Shown here in pieces: positions 30,329 through 42,495 of a stretch of DNA of 64,000 nucleotides. This DNA is from Mantis religiosa (taxonomy: Eukaryota > Arthropoda > Insecta > Mantodea > Mantidae): the NCBI GenBank assembly GCA_030765055.1, contig CM060951.1, forward strand, positions 46,978,129 through 47,042,128. Reading direction: 5' to 3'. Position numbers and translations under genes: made by a program. Every line of letters begins with the position of its first letter. Positions within the stretch are counted from its first letter, which is position 1. A model generated the notes under the pieces. That model was not told the DNA's origin. It ran no database searches and worked only from the letters and a program-made list of their open reading frames with translations.

Positions 30329-31616
30329 ATGTTACCTATGCATTAAAGTTAACGAACAATCCTTTAAATACTTTAATTCAAATTCCTTAAAATGTTTTAA
30401 AATCCCTTAAAAATCCTTTAAAACAAATACAAGCATAGAATGAGTGCCTAAATTCACATCAAGACATCATGCAACATTTCAAGGGTTGCTTCATTTCGCG
30501 GGAAAAGACAAATCGATGTTGGCAGTGCTCATCAGTTGCTCATCTATGAGCTTTCGATTCTTAAACTGCATTTAAGAATCAACTGCGTCTAAAAGTTTTA
30601 GGTGATTTTAACTCAGATCAGCAGCCAGATATTGTTCAGATAAATGCTTCTCTGACAACGTGCTTTAAAGCTATGTAAAAGAATAATCCCTCCTAAATAA
30701 AAGCATGTCACAACTTATGTAGCTAATATAGTCATACATACTTCTAGGAACAAAAGTAGGTATAGAATTACAATATGATGCCATTCTTGAAACAAACGCT
30801 CTCTTTAACTCAAACATATGTAGATGGCAAAATATTTAACATGCATCGCACCATCAAATTAACTGTTTTCCGCCAGAAGTTAATTTTTCTCCGCAGCAAC
30901 AATATCGCACTCGCGCCCTTAGACAGCCCATGCTTCCTGACCGGCACGGTATGCTATGGTTCTTGGCAAGCAGCCGACCTATGGCATATCTCCAGAACCT
31001 CATTTTACAAATGTGTTTCTCCTCAGCATTATGTGCAGTGGCGGCTCCTCAACTCTGTAAGCACGGGAATTGTTGGAGATGCTTCTAGCAAGGAAATTTG
31101 TGGCTTATGTGTATGAAATCACTCCCCTATCTTTTTACAGTATAAGTATTACAACGATTCCAGAAGACATATACGAATATTTAATATATCCTAACATGCA
31201 GTCAAATTCTTGATAAACTGCGCTTTCTGTCATAAGTAGGTAAAACCCATTTCTCTGTATTAAAATTAATAATCAACCTCACTGTTGAAGCCCACTGACC
31301 CATTCCAACGCCTTTAAAGACTTTCTCCATCTCTCTTTCCAAAAGTCTTTCAATCTCTTGTTTTCTCTTGCTTTATACGTTATGTCTAACTTCTGATATA
31401 GGCACCAATTGGATTGTTTTGTTATGTCTTCAATTGTACTCAACTACCAATTCATTGTTTATTACTTAAGTCCAACAACACATCCCGCCACTTCTCGTAG
31501 AAAATTAATTTCTGTTTATACAGTCTGTCTTTGTTTCTGTTTTGTCAGCCGCCAACATTAACAAATTGTAGAAGTAGTCATCACGCCACCACTTTATAAA
31601 TCAGCATATACCCTAC
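30329..31616. other. Unassigned sequence
   Basis: The open frame at 30775-31116 (113 codons) has no recognised domain. Near 31036, cagtggcggctcctc resembles some hAT termini, but no partner end was found. At 31280-31500 the minus strand is faintly non-LTR-like (VINNELVVEYN, EIERLLEREMEKV), too weak to call. Confidence 0.4.
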
Positions 31617-31627
31617 TCCTATGTACA

Positions 31628-31848
31628 GCCCGCCTCGGTAGCGTAGATGGTAGCGAGTCTGTCTCACGTTCAAGAGGTCCCGAGTTCGAATCATGGTCAG
31701 AGTGAGTTATCTGGATAGGGTTTAATCCAGGGTTTTCCCTTATCCTGAAAGCCGAATATCGGGTAACTCTAAGCTCTCTGGGCCCTGGGCTCATTTGAGC
31801 ATCATTTCATTCATTCAAGTCATCGCCCGACATGACGTAATTCAATAT
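31628..31848 (+). mobile_element. SINE family A copy
   Basis: Plus-strand copy with intact boxes (tagcgtagatggtagcg; gagttcgaatcatgg). The tail is shortened at cgcccgacatgacgtaa, lacking the last block. The TSD tcctatgt-a/g-ca lies at 31617-31627 and 31849-31859, with one mismatch. Confidence 0.92.
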
Positions 31849-31859
31849 TCCTATGTGCA

Positions 31860-32316
31860 TTTAAATTAGCTCTTTTACGCCTTATATCTACAACGTGAAT
31901 TTTCTGCTACACAATATATGTAAATCCCTAAACTCTATAATTATCTATATATCTAGTACTTAAAACATCTGAAATATTCGATATCTCATGTCGAAATAGA
32001 AGACGTTTCAAGTAATTTTGTGTATAATCTGGATTAGCATAGATAAGCCTAATGCCTTCATTTTAAAACTCCTTTATTATCATTTTGTTGTACATATTTT
32101 TAGGAACTTCTTTTGAATGGGTGTCTGTCTTAACACTTCAATTATTAAATTGCATTACATTAAAATGCTTTACAACAGAAATTCAACTCTCTTCCAATTC
32201 ATAACAAAATTGCCAACCCAATGAATACCGACCAATGTTGTTAAAGTGAGGTTATATATGAAGTTGAAGCCTCGATCACCAAAGCTAGGAAAGGAAACCT
32301 GTAATACAGCAAGCGT
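31860..32316. other. Unassigned sequence
   Basis: AT-rich; nothing recognised ahead of the Penelope-like fragment. Confidence 0.45.
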
Positions 32317-33060
32317 CAGATAAGCCTACCGCTACAGCCTGCATCCCGTTTTCCGGCAATCTATCCGGCAGAATCAGCAGAATTCTCGCCAAATACATCA
32401 GGGCCATCCACAAACCACCTCCGAAGATTAAACATTTGTTGAGACCAGTGAAAAACAAACTGGACTTCCAAGTTCCGGAAGTGTACCGCATTCCCTGCGA
32501 ATGTGGGACACCGTATATAGGACAAACCGGAAGGACCATAGCTACTAGAATAATCGAACATGAACGGAGCATTCCTTTAATGCAACCTGAGAATTCTGGG
32601 CTGGCAGAGCATTGTTTTGATAACGGCCATAGAGCCAATTTTCGGGAGACGACCATATTGGCAAAATGCAACAGCTACTGGGAGCGGAGAGTTAAGGAGT
32701 CATTGGCGATTTCCTCTGAAAGGAGCACGCTTTATCGTTGGATTTCAGTTCAGTTCCTCTTGGAAACCGGCCTTAAATGGAAATCCGTCGAATTAAAAAG
32801 CAAAGATCACTACAGTTTGATAATCAAGTTAAGTAGTAACGTTTCTTTGACACAATTTTCTATACTCACGGCATCCCCTGACCTGGCATTTAATTTACTG
32901 AAAACAGTCTTTTGTTCAGTAATGCGAATTATGGTAGTGTTTTGTCTTTGTTTATAGTTGTGTTATATGCATTATTTCAATTGTGGTTATAACAATTTAT
33001 AAATATCCTGATGGTGGGAGAGATGCACACTCCCGAAACGTTGATATACAATCATCTTTT
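32317..33060 (+). mobile_element. Penelope-like retroelement, 3' part with GIY-YIG endonuclease
   Basis: The linker ACIPFSGNLSGRISRILAKY (from about 32336) leads into HKPPPKIKHLLRPVKNKL and the endonuclease proper. GIY-YIG motifs follow: VYRIPCECGTPYIGQTGRTI, RIIEHERSI, AEHCFDNGH and a late Glu region (RRVKESLAI). This is the endonuclease that sits C-terminal to the Penelope-type reverse transcriptase; the CxC in IPCECG is characteristic. The open frame (32436-32957) is intact over this domain, then continues into what is probably non-coding sequence. The RT itself is absent, so the copy is 5'-truncated. A hammerhead-like motif lies at 33008-33040. Confidence 0.9.
33008..33040 (+). ncRNA. Hammerhead ribozyme-like motif of the Penelope element
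   Basis: ctgatgg is followed by a 5-bp stem (gggag with ctccc, loop agatgcaca) and then gaaac. This is the CUGANGA-stem II-GAAA arrangement of a hammerhead with one core change (the last A is G). Penelope-like elements are known to carry hammerhead motifs in their terminal regions. Stems I and III were not modelled. Confidence 0.6.
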
Positions 33061-36000
33061 CACCTGGCTGGCTGCCCGAGAAGAAAGTGAGAATATATAT
33101 ACTATAGTTCTGGGCATTAAACTTAATCTTTATCTATCATTCCGCAAACCAAAATAAACATGTTGCGAAAGATCGCGAGATTTACATTAATGAATAGAAA
33201 TAAATTTATAAGCCACGTATAATAAATAAACTGTTAATTTAACTCAAACACACTATTAAATAAATAATTGTATATGACACTGATCGACCGGAAAGACACT
33301 GCTTTCGGATGCATTATTATCAAACGATAGAAAAAGAAAACGTGGATTTAAGAACTATAATTAACGAGACACAAATGAATCTTAGGAGTTCAACCTGGTA
33401 AAAGAGCAACACAAGTAGTAGGATATTCCAGTTCTTAGTAGTTTTGCAGCCGGTTTTTTCTTTTTTTTTTAATTTAAAAGGCACTATTACAAAATACATT
33501 CAGTCAAAGTAATCTACCACTGTTCTGGTTATTGATGCATTTGTTTCAGTGAGCATAAACAATGCTCTCCTTCAAACCTATATGGGGTATTTCAAACATA
33601 TTTTCTGCCCATTTGCTCTCAAATGTCCAACAATTTTCATACTTTTATCAACTCTTTCAATAAAATTAATATAAAGCTTCACATTATCTGGAAGAAGAAA
33701 ATATCACTTTTACCTGTTTTGTTTTTCATCTAAGAGGAAGCCAAATGTCTTACTTTATGCGTACGAGGGCTTCAAAACCTGCAATTTCGGTGAAATCTCT
33801 GTATCGTTGGAACACTCTATAAATTCTGTACTAACAGGCACATGGTAGAATAAGTAAAAATGTGTAGGTATTGAAGTGATACGTATTTCGTTTATTTTCA
33901 ACATAGAAAACAACATACTTAAAAAAAGTTGAAGTTCAGTCTTACAGAGATAGATTTTTATATGCATTGTTGGTCTGTTACTGATGGAAATAATATGAAT
34001 ACGACGTACACTTGCAATATATAAATTGCCTGCAAAGTCAAAGAAAATTATGAACCTCTATAACCCCCGTTTTTGGAGGTTTCTTGTGCAAGACGGAACG
34101 AAAGTCTGACACATCTAACCAGTGATTATCTTTGTAAGATGATAGTGACGATAATGATGAGACATTACAGAATATAGCAGCAGTCGTTCATCTTGGCTAC
34201 ACATAGAGCTCGTCTTGGAGAAAGGTTATTTAGCATCAAGTGCGTGAGTCAAATTCTAAACACAACGTGATTGAAGTATTTCAGAAGTATTCGTGGAGGT
34301 GTGCTCATAGCACCCTAGTAATTTTAAAGTCAGCTGGCATGGGCTGGATGCAGTAACTTAGGGAAGTACGATAACATGTTACTGTAAACACAGGTTTAGT
34401 TTTAACGCAGTCTAAACCCAAATATATAAATACTTTTTTGTAAAGTGTCCTATGTGATTGTATGTATTTATTTCTACAAACAGAATAACATAAATATTAA
34501 GTTTCAGCACTCCGGCTATGGAGTCCAACTCTCCCAAATATAGTTATTACTATTGTAATAAAGGATTTACAATTTTCTAGTTTCTCCACAGTGGTTATTC
34601 AGGCCTTTTCCTTCTTTTGAATTACTGAATTGCTACATAACGTTTTAATACAGAATTTAAGTATACGATTTTTCTAAATTTACGCATAAAAGAATTAAAA
34701 CATTTCTGAATAGGTGGTGTCCCTTTATATAATCTTATCGTGATATATTTAGACTTTTTGCCAGAATTTACAGTGCAGTAAAGGTGTCTTGTGCCTCCTG
34801 TATCACCTTGCCTCTCGGATACAAAAGCATGGTTTACAGAGTACTAAATTAAATGGATGTGCCATTGTTGACAGTCGTTCCTTTTTTCTCCCGCTGCTGT
34901 TACCTGATATAAATGCTGTTAACTGATACAACCATCCATTGACAGACATTAAAGTATAGTTGTCTTTTTATCAAGGAGTCTATGCAATCGCTGCACCATT
35001 AACACGAACGTTACATGTGAGACTTAATTAGGTAATGAAATTACGTTAATCATTGCAAGTGCATAGATATGTGGACAGTAATAACACATACTTGGTTTAT
35101 TCAAAGTTATGAAAGCACATCTTTATTATACTCAACAGATGCATCTGTTTTATTCCTTAAAATGTTTACAGCTCAACTCTGGTTTTCCATTAACATTAGT
35201 TCCAATCATATTTAGCAACAATTTCCACTTCGTTATACCTGGTTACATGAAACTACTTTATAGTACCGATTATCGTTAAACAACAATGGGTGATAATGGG
35301 TGAACATTTATTATTAATATTACATTGATTACCTTTAAATTTATTAATTTTAAAAAGAGAATTTGTTTTAATTTGATTTTCAGTCTAGTCGCAGGATCGT
35401 TTAGAATCAGCTCTTGGTAAGCAGGGCTCTTGATAACAAAGTTTTTTTTTTAAAAAATAATGTAATTAAAAAAACAATTGGAAATGTGAAACGATTAGGT
35501 GATTTTATTTATTAAAATTAATGCAACGAAACGTATGAATACTTTACACATGAATATAACTTTTATTTAACAGAATAACTATTAATAAAATTGATAACTG
35601 ATAAATAATTGATAATGTAATTGTCTTTAAAATCTAGCAGTAATATGTTCTCGTTTAAAGAATATAAAGAAAAGAAAATAATTTTATTTTACAGAAAAGT
35701 TTTTAAGCTTCTTTTTGGACTTTAAAAACCCGTAACATTAATCTACCTGATTTCTTAGGCTATACAATATTAAGTTTCGAATTAAAAGTTGATGATACAA
35801 GGGTAATACCTATAACTTCCCGATTGCTTGTCGTACTACTAATATAATAAAAAAACTTCTTAACTAATAACACCTGATTAAGTGAAAATTGTACCCTTCC
35901 ACCCACAAGTAATCATTTTCAAATTAACTGTCAAATAGAGAGGTGATTTGTAAGCAAGAATGAGGTTAGCATGTGTGCCAAATAATTCATATTTTTCAGT

Positions 36001-36545
36001 GGAATAAGCTGAAAAGCATGTGCATATTCAATATAACTCTAATAAAATGATTACATAAAAATACAAAGTGTAAAACCATCACAAAATAATAGCGTATAAA
36101 GGAGAAAGAAAAGGAGCTAAATAAACATACAAAAAGTCATGAAAGATTTTAAAGATGACAAAATATAAATTTTCATAATATTGGAACTCCTATAAGCGTT
36201 TATATATACGCTTCTGAATTGAATTTTGTGCATTAGGATACGAAAAGTATATTGAGTTAAAAAAAAGAAAAAGAAAAAAAAGGCACGATCTTCAGTTCGC
36301 ACGGCACGCATAAGTGTGTGTACGTGTTTATACATGTCCCATTGTCCCATTGTTACATTACGAACAAGACACTTGGGTCACTGCTGCCTCTTTGGGAAAT
36401 ACAAAGCTATATTTCGAATTTTCACTATGACTTTGTGTTGCGAGAGTCGGATTTTCCTTCACGCTTTTATCAAGTGTGCATACATAACATTTGTAGAGTA
36501 TTTTCGTACTAGGAATTCAATTTGGTATGTCGCATCAGAAAACTA
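33061..36545. other. Unassigned AT-rich stretch
   Basis: About 3.5 kb without a supported gene. A segment at about 35130-35300 recurs at 37850-38015 (see that entry). The small frame at 33755-33967 shows no family motif. Confidence 0.45.
35160..35260. repeat. Dispersed repeat, copy 1
   Basis: Shares the string order agctcaactctggttttcca, catatttagc, caatttccact, tacctggttacatga with 37880-37975. Unclassified; no coding or tRNA-like signal. Confidence 0.6.
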
Positions 36546-36571
36546 CCAGGGCTGTTCAAAAAAGAATGAAC

Positions 36572-36607
<36 letters not shown>

Positions 36608-37464
36608 ACAACGTACCTTTACTCGTCCTCATAATTTTGATGGTCCTTCTAAAAATAGTCTCCCCTGAAAGCGATGCGCTTGTCCCAGGGTTTCTGCCAG
36701 TCTTCAAAGACATGCTGGAAACTATTTTTGAGATATCCTTCAAAATCGCCTCTGCAGCCTTCACCACTGCTTTTGATGATGGATAATGCCTCCCACGAAG
36801 GCGTTTCTTCAAGTTAGAGAATAGAAAAAAGTAACATGGGGCTAAATCCGGACTATAGGGAGGGTATGGAATGCACTTCACATTCATTTTTGCAAGGTAT
36901 TCGGCAACAACATTGGCAATATGCGGCCGCACATCCAGCCTGCTTCATGGAAATGTGGTCTTTTGCGCCTGATATGGACTTGCAATGTTTTCAGGACATC
37001 CCTGTAGTATTGTCCAGTGACTGATGTGTGTGCAGTACAATATGCTGATAAATCATTCCATGAATATCAAAGAATGAGATGACCATAACTTTCCCAGCAG
37101 AAACAACCACTTTTACTTTTTGGGGGGTTGGTGATGAAGGAGATTTCCATACTGAGCTTTGCTGTTTGTTCTCAGGATCAAAATTATGTTGCCAAGTTTC
37201 ATCAGCTGTGATTACGTTTGAAAGGAACTCCGGATCTTCCTCTAACATCAACTTTAACTGCATGTTACCTCCATTGCAGCGGTACACGATACTGAACATG
37301 TCTGAACTTACCTGGTGCTCACAGGCGAGTACCAGGAGTACTAACAATGAAACTTCTATGGCGTGTTTGTTTTACATTAAGCTACCAGAATATAATAAGA
37401 TTGAATTTTAGTGCGAAAAAGTATGACCATAAAAAATTATGATCATTATTTATTGAACAGCCCT
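36546..37464 (-). pseudogene. Mariner transposon, internally deleted
   Basis: The ends agggctgttcaa (left) and ttgaacagccct (right) are inverted copies. The minus strand encodes VITADETWQHNFDPENKQQS (first catalytic Asp), then KVKVVVSAGKVMVISFFDI, and in the next frame segment MRPHIANVVAEYLAKMNV and PYPPYSPDLAPCYFFLFSNL (third catalytic residue). RLRGRHYPSSKAVVKAAE follows. The helix-turn-helix N-terminus is missing: recognisable protein starts at DMFSIVYRCNGG immediately inside the right end. At 917 bp the copy is about 400 bp short of a normal mariner. A 34-base T run (36573-36606) lies just inside the left terminal repeat. Confidence 0.88.
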
Positions 37465-39326
37465 AGTCCTAGGATTGTGACAAACACAAGTAACTTCCAA
37501 ATGGTTCCAAAGTCCAGTGATCATTATGGACTGTGCACTCGTATGCCTCCTTTTTGTTCTTTTTTGAGTTAAGAGTTTGTAGCTATAGTATGGGCTTCCA
37601 CAGGTAGTCAAATGTGGAAACAAATGTGGAAAAAGTTGGTAGAGCTGATTTTCTAAACCACGAAAGATCGCATGCAAACAAAGACACTCCAATAATTAAG
37701 CCACGTTGTCATTCATTCGTTCTCATGCGACCCATACAGAAATGAGACCCATCAATGCCTAAGCGGCAACCATTAGAAAATTAGTCATAAGAGTCTGGGT
37801 CCTAATAATCATATATGCGTGGTTTCCTCAGGAAGTTCGTCCTTTACTCTTTACAATGAATATATCCCTTTTGTGCTCATACATGTTTATAGCTCAACCC
37901 TGGATTTCCCATAATGTTAATTTTAATCACATTTAGCCTCACAATCTGCCATATTGTATCTGGTTACATAATGATGTTGTTACATACGATGTTGGTATCG
38001 ATGATCATTTATCAACTCTAGATGCTTCAATAGCAACCGCAGTATCGATTTAGACGTGAAGAAGCTTCTGATAAGTTTATAAATGCGAAACACGAACTGA
38101 AAATGAAAAGCCGCCACTGCCTAAGGTCGCTCTGATTCATGTCACCATTCTCGTAGATTGACACCGACGAACAAACAACATAAAAACTACATCTGGACTG
38201 ACTAATGGATCGTACCGCGAAAGTTGCATTCTCGGTTTCACGGCTCATTAGCTCTCTCAAAACCAAACCGAACAAATACGACCCCAATCAAAATCCATTA
38301 ACTAATACAGTGACTCCCTTCTTCCTTTATCAAATGGAGCCACGCTGTTACAGGCGGGAACCGACAAACCGCGGGAGCAGACTTCATCTTCCCAAAATAT
38401 CTACTCTACGTTCCCTTCACACTCCACAAGTAAAAAACAACTATCGTGTAGTTCTCTCTAATATAAAATAAATGATTCACGAACCGCATCGTATGGTTGG
38501 AATTTCGAGGCAAATCACTTGATTAACGACAAGCCATTTGTGTCCTGTTACCGGCTGTAAAAGTTCTGAAACAAGTACAATGAACACTCAAGAGTACTCA
38601 TAATTTAACTTTGGTCTACTTTTTAAAAGTTTTAAAAGGCAATTTTTATCCAAAAATTTCCTTGATTCTATGGCTTCAACTGCACACCGAGCGAAATGCC
38701 GCCACAGAAACTCCTGAAACTCCGTCGAACACCAACTTTGTCTTTGGATTTTCCGTGATTTCTCCTTTTATTTAAGCCATATTCGCTAGTTCCACTTTTA
38801 TGTTGATTTATATTTATATTATTATATCTTTAATATTCTGTTGCACTGTTGTTTTAACATTCTGTTGTTCCCGTTATAACTTTTTATCGCAAATATTCTG
38901 GAACTGAAGGAACAATCATCTGGCGGCGAAACAAATGAAATATACCAACATTGGTACTACGAGTTTGTTTGTTCTGTGGAGATACCGAAAAAAAAAATAT
39001 GCAAAAGCGACGCATACTTGGTGTATCTCACAGGAGGTTTCAAAATATTTAAAAAATATAGTCGGTAATATTCGTGGCGCTCTATCATGGGTTGGATATT
39101 TCATTCATCTTAATGTATATGTATAATTAATTGATAAAAAATATACACTATTTATGCTTAAGTTTAATAATACATTTTCAAATAAAAATACTTTCACTTT
39201 TGTGTGACACATTTACAACATATACATACTATTATGTTCATGATAGTAATACCAGATGTTCGTTGTAAACATTGTGATTTGTACTGGTCCATTTCTTCTT
39301 CGTGGTATGCCTTATACGGTTGTAGA
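37465..39326. other. Unassigned sequence with dispersed repeat copy 2
   Basis: 37880-37975 matches the repeat at 35160-35260. The rest shows only short open frames. Confidence 0.45.
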
Positions 39327-40520
39327 ATTATTATTACTTATTCTCCAAATGAAATAACTCTATTTTACCAGTAAAGTATGTTAGAGTTGTAGTTACAAAC
39401 CACATAAATACAAAGATCAAAATAACTGGACATGATAATAATTATAACGATTTAAAAATTTGGCCAATAAAGTGCTCAAAAGCCGAAGTGCAAATTTGTT
39501 TAAAGAATACATTAATTAACGTTGTTTGAAGATCTGCATTACAATATGAAAGATGTTGAATACAATTAGGTATATATCTTTCTTGAATGAAGATAACATT
39601 TAAATATTAAATGTTCAACACTTTTATCAACGCTTTCACATTTACAGAGGTATCCATCAGGAAAGTTTATATAAAATCTTTGAAAGTAAGTTTTAAATTT
39701 CCCATGTCCATTAGCAAAGTGGATCAGAATAAAATTAGGTGAAAGGTACTTGCAGTTTACACTATCACAGTAGGAAAAATAAATTTCGAGTGATTTGCCT
39801 TTTATCGCTGTTTATCCATGTGCTGTTCCACATTTCAAAAATTTCTTTTTTCATTTTTTTAAACAAATGTATTTGTGGACCCTTTAACACTGAATTACTT
39901 TTGGAATAATACATAACGTATAGCAATTTCATCTGCCCTCTCATTGCCATGTATATCCATATGGACTCTAACACATGTGATATACACGTGATTGCTGTTT
40001 GTTATAATATCGTTCCTTATTTTGGTAGCAAGTGAATATATAGTGTGTTTATCCCCACTAAAACCGACAGACGCCTGGAAATCATTGTATATACATGCGC
40101 TATAGTTATTACTACGGCACCACTCCACTGCTTGATTCAGTGCAAAAGGTTCGGCCTGGAATATAGAGCAATTAGGTACAAGTCTGTAACCTTTATAAAA
40201 CAACCCCACATTTTTTTTTATCTAACACACAAAAGCACATCCCACACGAGCTGGATTCTCTGGATGATCAGAATGTCGTGAACCATCTGTGCAGAGTTGT
40301 GGTCATGGGTTTGTTTGTAGTTACTCTCGCTGACAATGTTGTGAAATACAAAAGGATGTCCAGCTTGCAAGAAATTAGATCTGGGATGAAAGTCGAATTC
40401 AGGAAATTGTAGAATTATCAGTGCAATGCGCTAAAGTATATTTCCTTCTAGTCTCAAATACAGGCGTCTGTGTTTATCGCACATATATTGTTTGTATATT
40501 GAACAGATGCACTCGGGTCC
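39327..40520 (-). mobile_element. I-like non-LTR retrotransposon, 3' end with RNase H
   Basis: The minus strand carries an RNase H domain: TDGSRHSDHPENPARVGCAF (first Asp), FQAEPFALNQAVEW (Glu), CIYNDFQASV (Asp; family form YSDSQ) and VHMDIHGNERADEIA (last Asp). Upstream (to about 40500) is an in-family linker (FPEFDFHPRSNF, HPFVFHN). Downstream in other frames are HFANGHGKFKTYFQRFYI and a Cys/His segment, CKCESVDKSVEHLIFN, as at the C-terminus of I-clade ORF2 proteins. The element ends in a short TAA-rich run (39327-39340), the 3' end style of I elements. Stops and frameshifts make it inactive; the reverse transcriptase is not present. Confidence 0.82.
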
Positions 40521-41148
40521 GAAGAGTAAATATGTGTGCAGTTAATGTACTTTGATGTTCTCAGATGGACCGTTTCCCATTCAAAAGATACTTCTTTGTA
40601 CGTGTTTTGTCGTTATGGCGTTCTTATGTTGAACTGCAATGGAGCAGAACATACTCTGATTATATTTAACAATACGGTACTAGACCACAGTTAACCTGAA
40701 GGCATCCGTCTCTTTCCCATTGGTGTCCAGGTTTCGCTGCGTATCACTTTTTCTCTTTTAATATTTATCAGAAACGTCTCCCATAAGTATCCAGAATTCA
40801 CAGCCATACAAAAAAGTTCTGCACCAACAAACGATGTGTAAACAAAAGTGTAACAATGGTGTTCCATGCCACGCCCAATAAAGAAAACCAAACTTTTTTG
40901 TCCAGGCTAGGAAAATGACAATTGCACACTCATGCAGATTTGTGGTTAATTCCATATGTATTCATAGCCATACAACAGAGATGTGACTACTAAAATACTC
41001 CAATCAACCCAATTAAATAAATTTAATGCAAACCAAAAATTTATTGCTAACTCACCTTGCAAGTCAACAGCGTTGTGTTTTTTTTAATCTCACAGGTTGC
41101 AGCCTCGATTGTGGGTTCTGTGGGTAAGTTTTGTTTCTCTAGGTTAAA
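40521..41148. other. Unassigned sequence
   Basis: May hold decayed sequence of the I-like element further 5', but no motif is readable. Confidence 0.4.
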
Positions 41149-41150
41149 TA

Positions 41151-42493
41151 CAGGATGTATATAAATGAATATAGGGGTCTTAACTCTTTATATTTATTAC
41201 AATCAACTTAGAGTTATAAATGATATGTCAAATGAAAAAGCAACTCAAAACAGTTTTACCAAGAACCTTATAAATGTTCAAAGTGACTACTTTTTGTCAC
41301 ACGGCACACATCAAGTCTATAGCTGAGTTCTTCCCAAACGTTGATAAGTATGTGTTCAATAATTGCAGCAACAGCTGCATCAATCCGGTTTCTTAATTCA
41401 GGGAGATCAGCTGGTAGCGGAGGTACGTACACACGATCCTTGATGAAGCCCCAAAGGTAAAAACCACTTGACGTTAGGTCAGGAGAACGTGGAGCCCATG
41501 CATAGCAAGCCCTGTCATCGGGGACCTTGCGGCCTATCCGGCACTCGGGTACAGTGACGTTCAACCATATCGCATACTTCGTTATGCCAGTGAGGTGGCG
41601 CACCATCTTGCTGGAAAATGAAGTTCTCTGCTCGCTACCAACTGAGGGAAGAGCCATTGCTCTAGTGTATCAAGGTCAGAAGTGCCAGTTACAGTAGGTT
41701 CATGAAAAAAGAAAGGCCCATAAACTTTACGCACGGATACGGCACAAAAACATTCACTTTAGGGGAATCTCGTTGCATTTGCACCATGTCGTGAGGATTT
41801 TCTGAGCCCTAGATGCGCATATGATGAGAGTTAACATGTCCACAAAAGAGAAAAGTCGATACATCACTGAAGACAACACGATCCATAAAATCGTCATCGT
41901 CATGAAACACCATGCTGTTTCGAAGTTGGCGCGTAATCCGTGGTCTGTCGTCTTTAGAGCCTGTGATAACTGTAAACGGTAAGGACGTAGCCGTAAGCAC
42001 TTTCTTACAACTTTCCAAACAGTCGACACAGAAAGTTTTAATTTCACGACTAGCCTTCCGGACTGATTTCTTTGAGCTAAGAGTGAACGACCGTCTCACT
42101 CGCTCAACAGTCTCTTCGCTTACTCCTGGTCGTCCCGTGCTCTTCGTTTCACAAAGGCAGGCGATACCTTCAAACTGATGATACCATCTACGAATGTTAT
42201 TGTCACTAGGAGGATCACAACCAAACTTAATGCGGAACGCACGTTGCACAGTAACCACAGATTCGGTCTTTGCAAACTGCAAAACAGAAAACGGTCTCTG
42301 TTTACTAGTCGCCATCTTTGCTACTACCGCAGTCTATCGGATTGCTGCAGAAAGAATGCACGCACATGCGCACTGGGCCAACAAACAAAACTATTTGAGT
42401 TGCTTTTTCATTTGACATATCGCTTATAACTAAGTTTAATTTAATAAATATAATAAAGAGTTAAAACTCCGATATTCATTTATATACACCCTC
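41151..42493 (-). mobile_element. Mariner-family transposon with about 100-bp inverted repeats
   Basis: Both ends are clear: caggatgtatataaatgaat at the left and its inverted counterpart (atttatatacaccctc) at the right. TA lies outside each (41149-41150 and 42494-42495). The inverted repeats run about 100 bp inward (to about 41250 and from about 42399) and both include the stretch from taactctttat to catttgacatat. Length is 1343 bp, a normal full-length size. Confidence 0.95.
41268..42315 (-). pseudogene. Mariner-family transposase, frameshifted
   Basis: The ATG at 42315 opens MATSKQRPFSVLQFAKTESV. A helix-turn-helix follows (IRRWYHQFEG), then the linker CETKSTGRPGVSEETVERVR and KKSVRKASREIKT. 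The C-terminal part of this frame has RVVFSDVSTFLFCGHVNSH (first catalytic Asp; family form FSDEST). Near 41610, IFQQDGAPPHWHNEV holds the second Asp. A frame change follows, and WAPRSPDLTSSGFYLWGFIK gives the third, with the normal C-terminus YRLDVCRVTKSSHFEHL at 41268. The middle section (41660-41800) is damaged. All three catalytic positions are present, but at least two frameshifts separate them, so it is inactive but fairly young. Confidence 0.92.
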
Positions 42494-42495
42494 TA

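Noticed and set aside
36543..36932. Poly-lysine end of the mariner frame as a real protein tail
   Set aside because: It is the T34 homopolymer read through past the normal transposase end.
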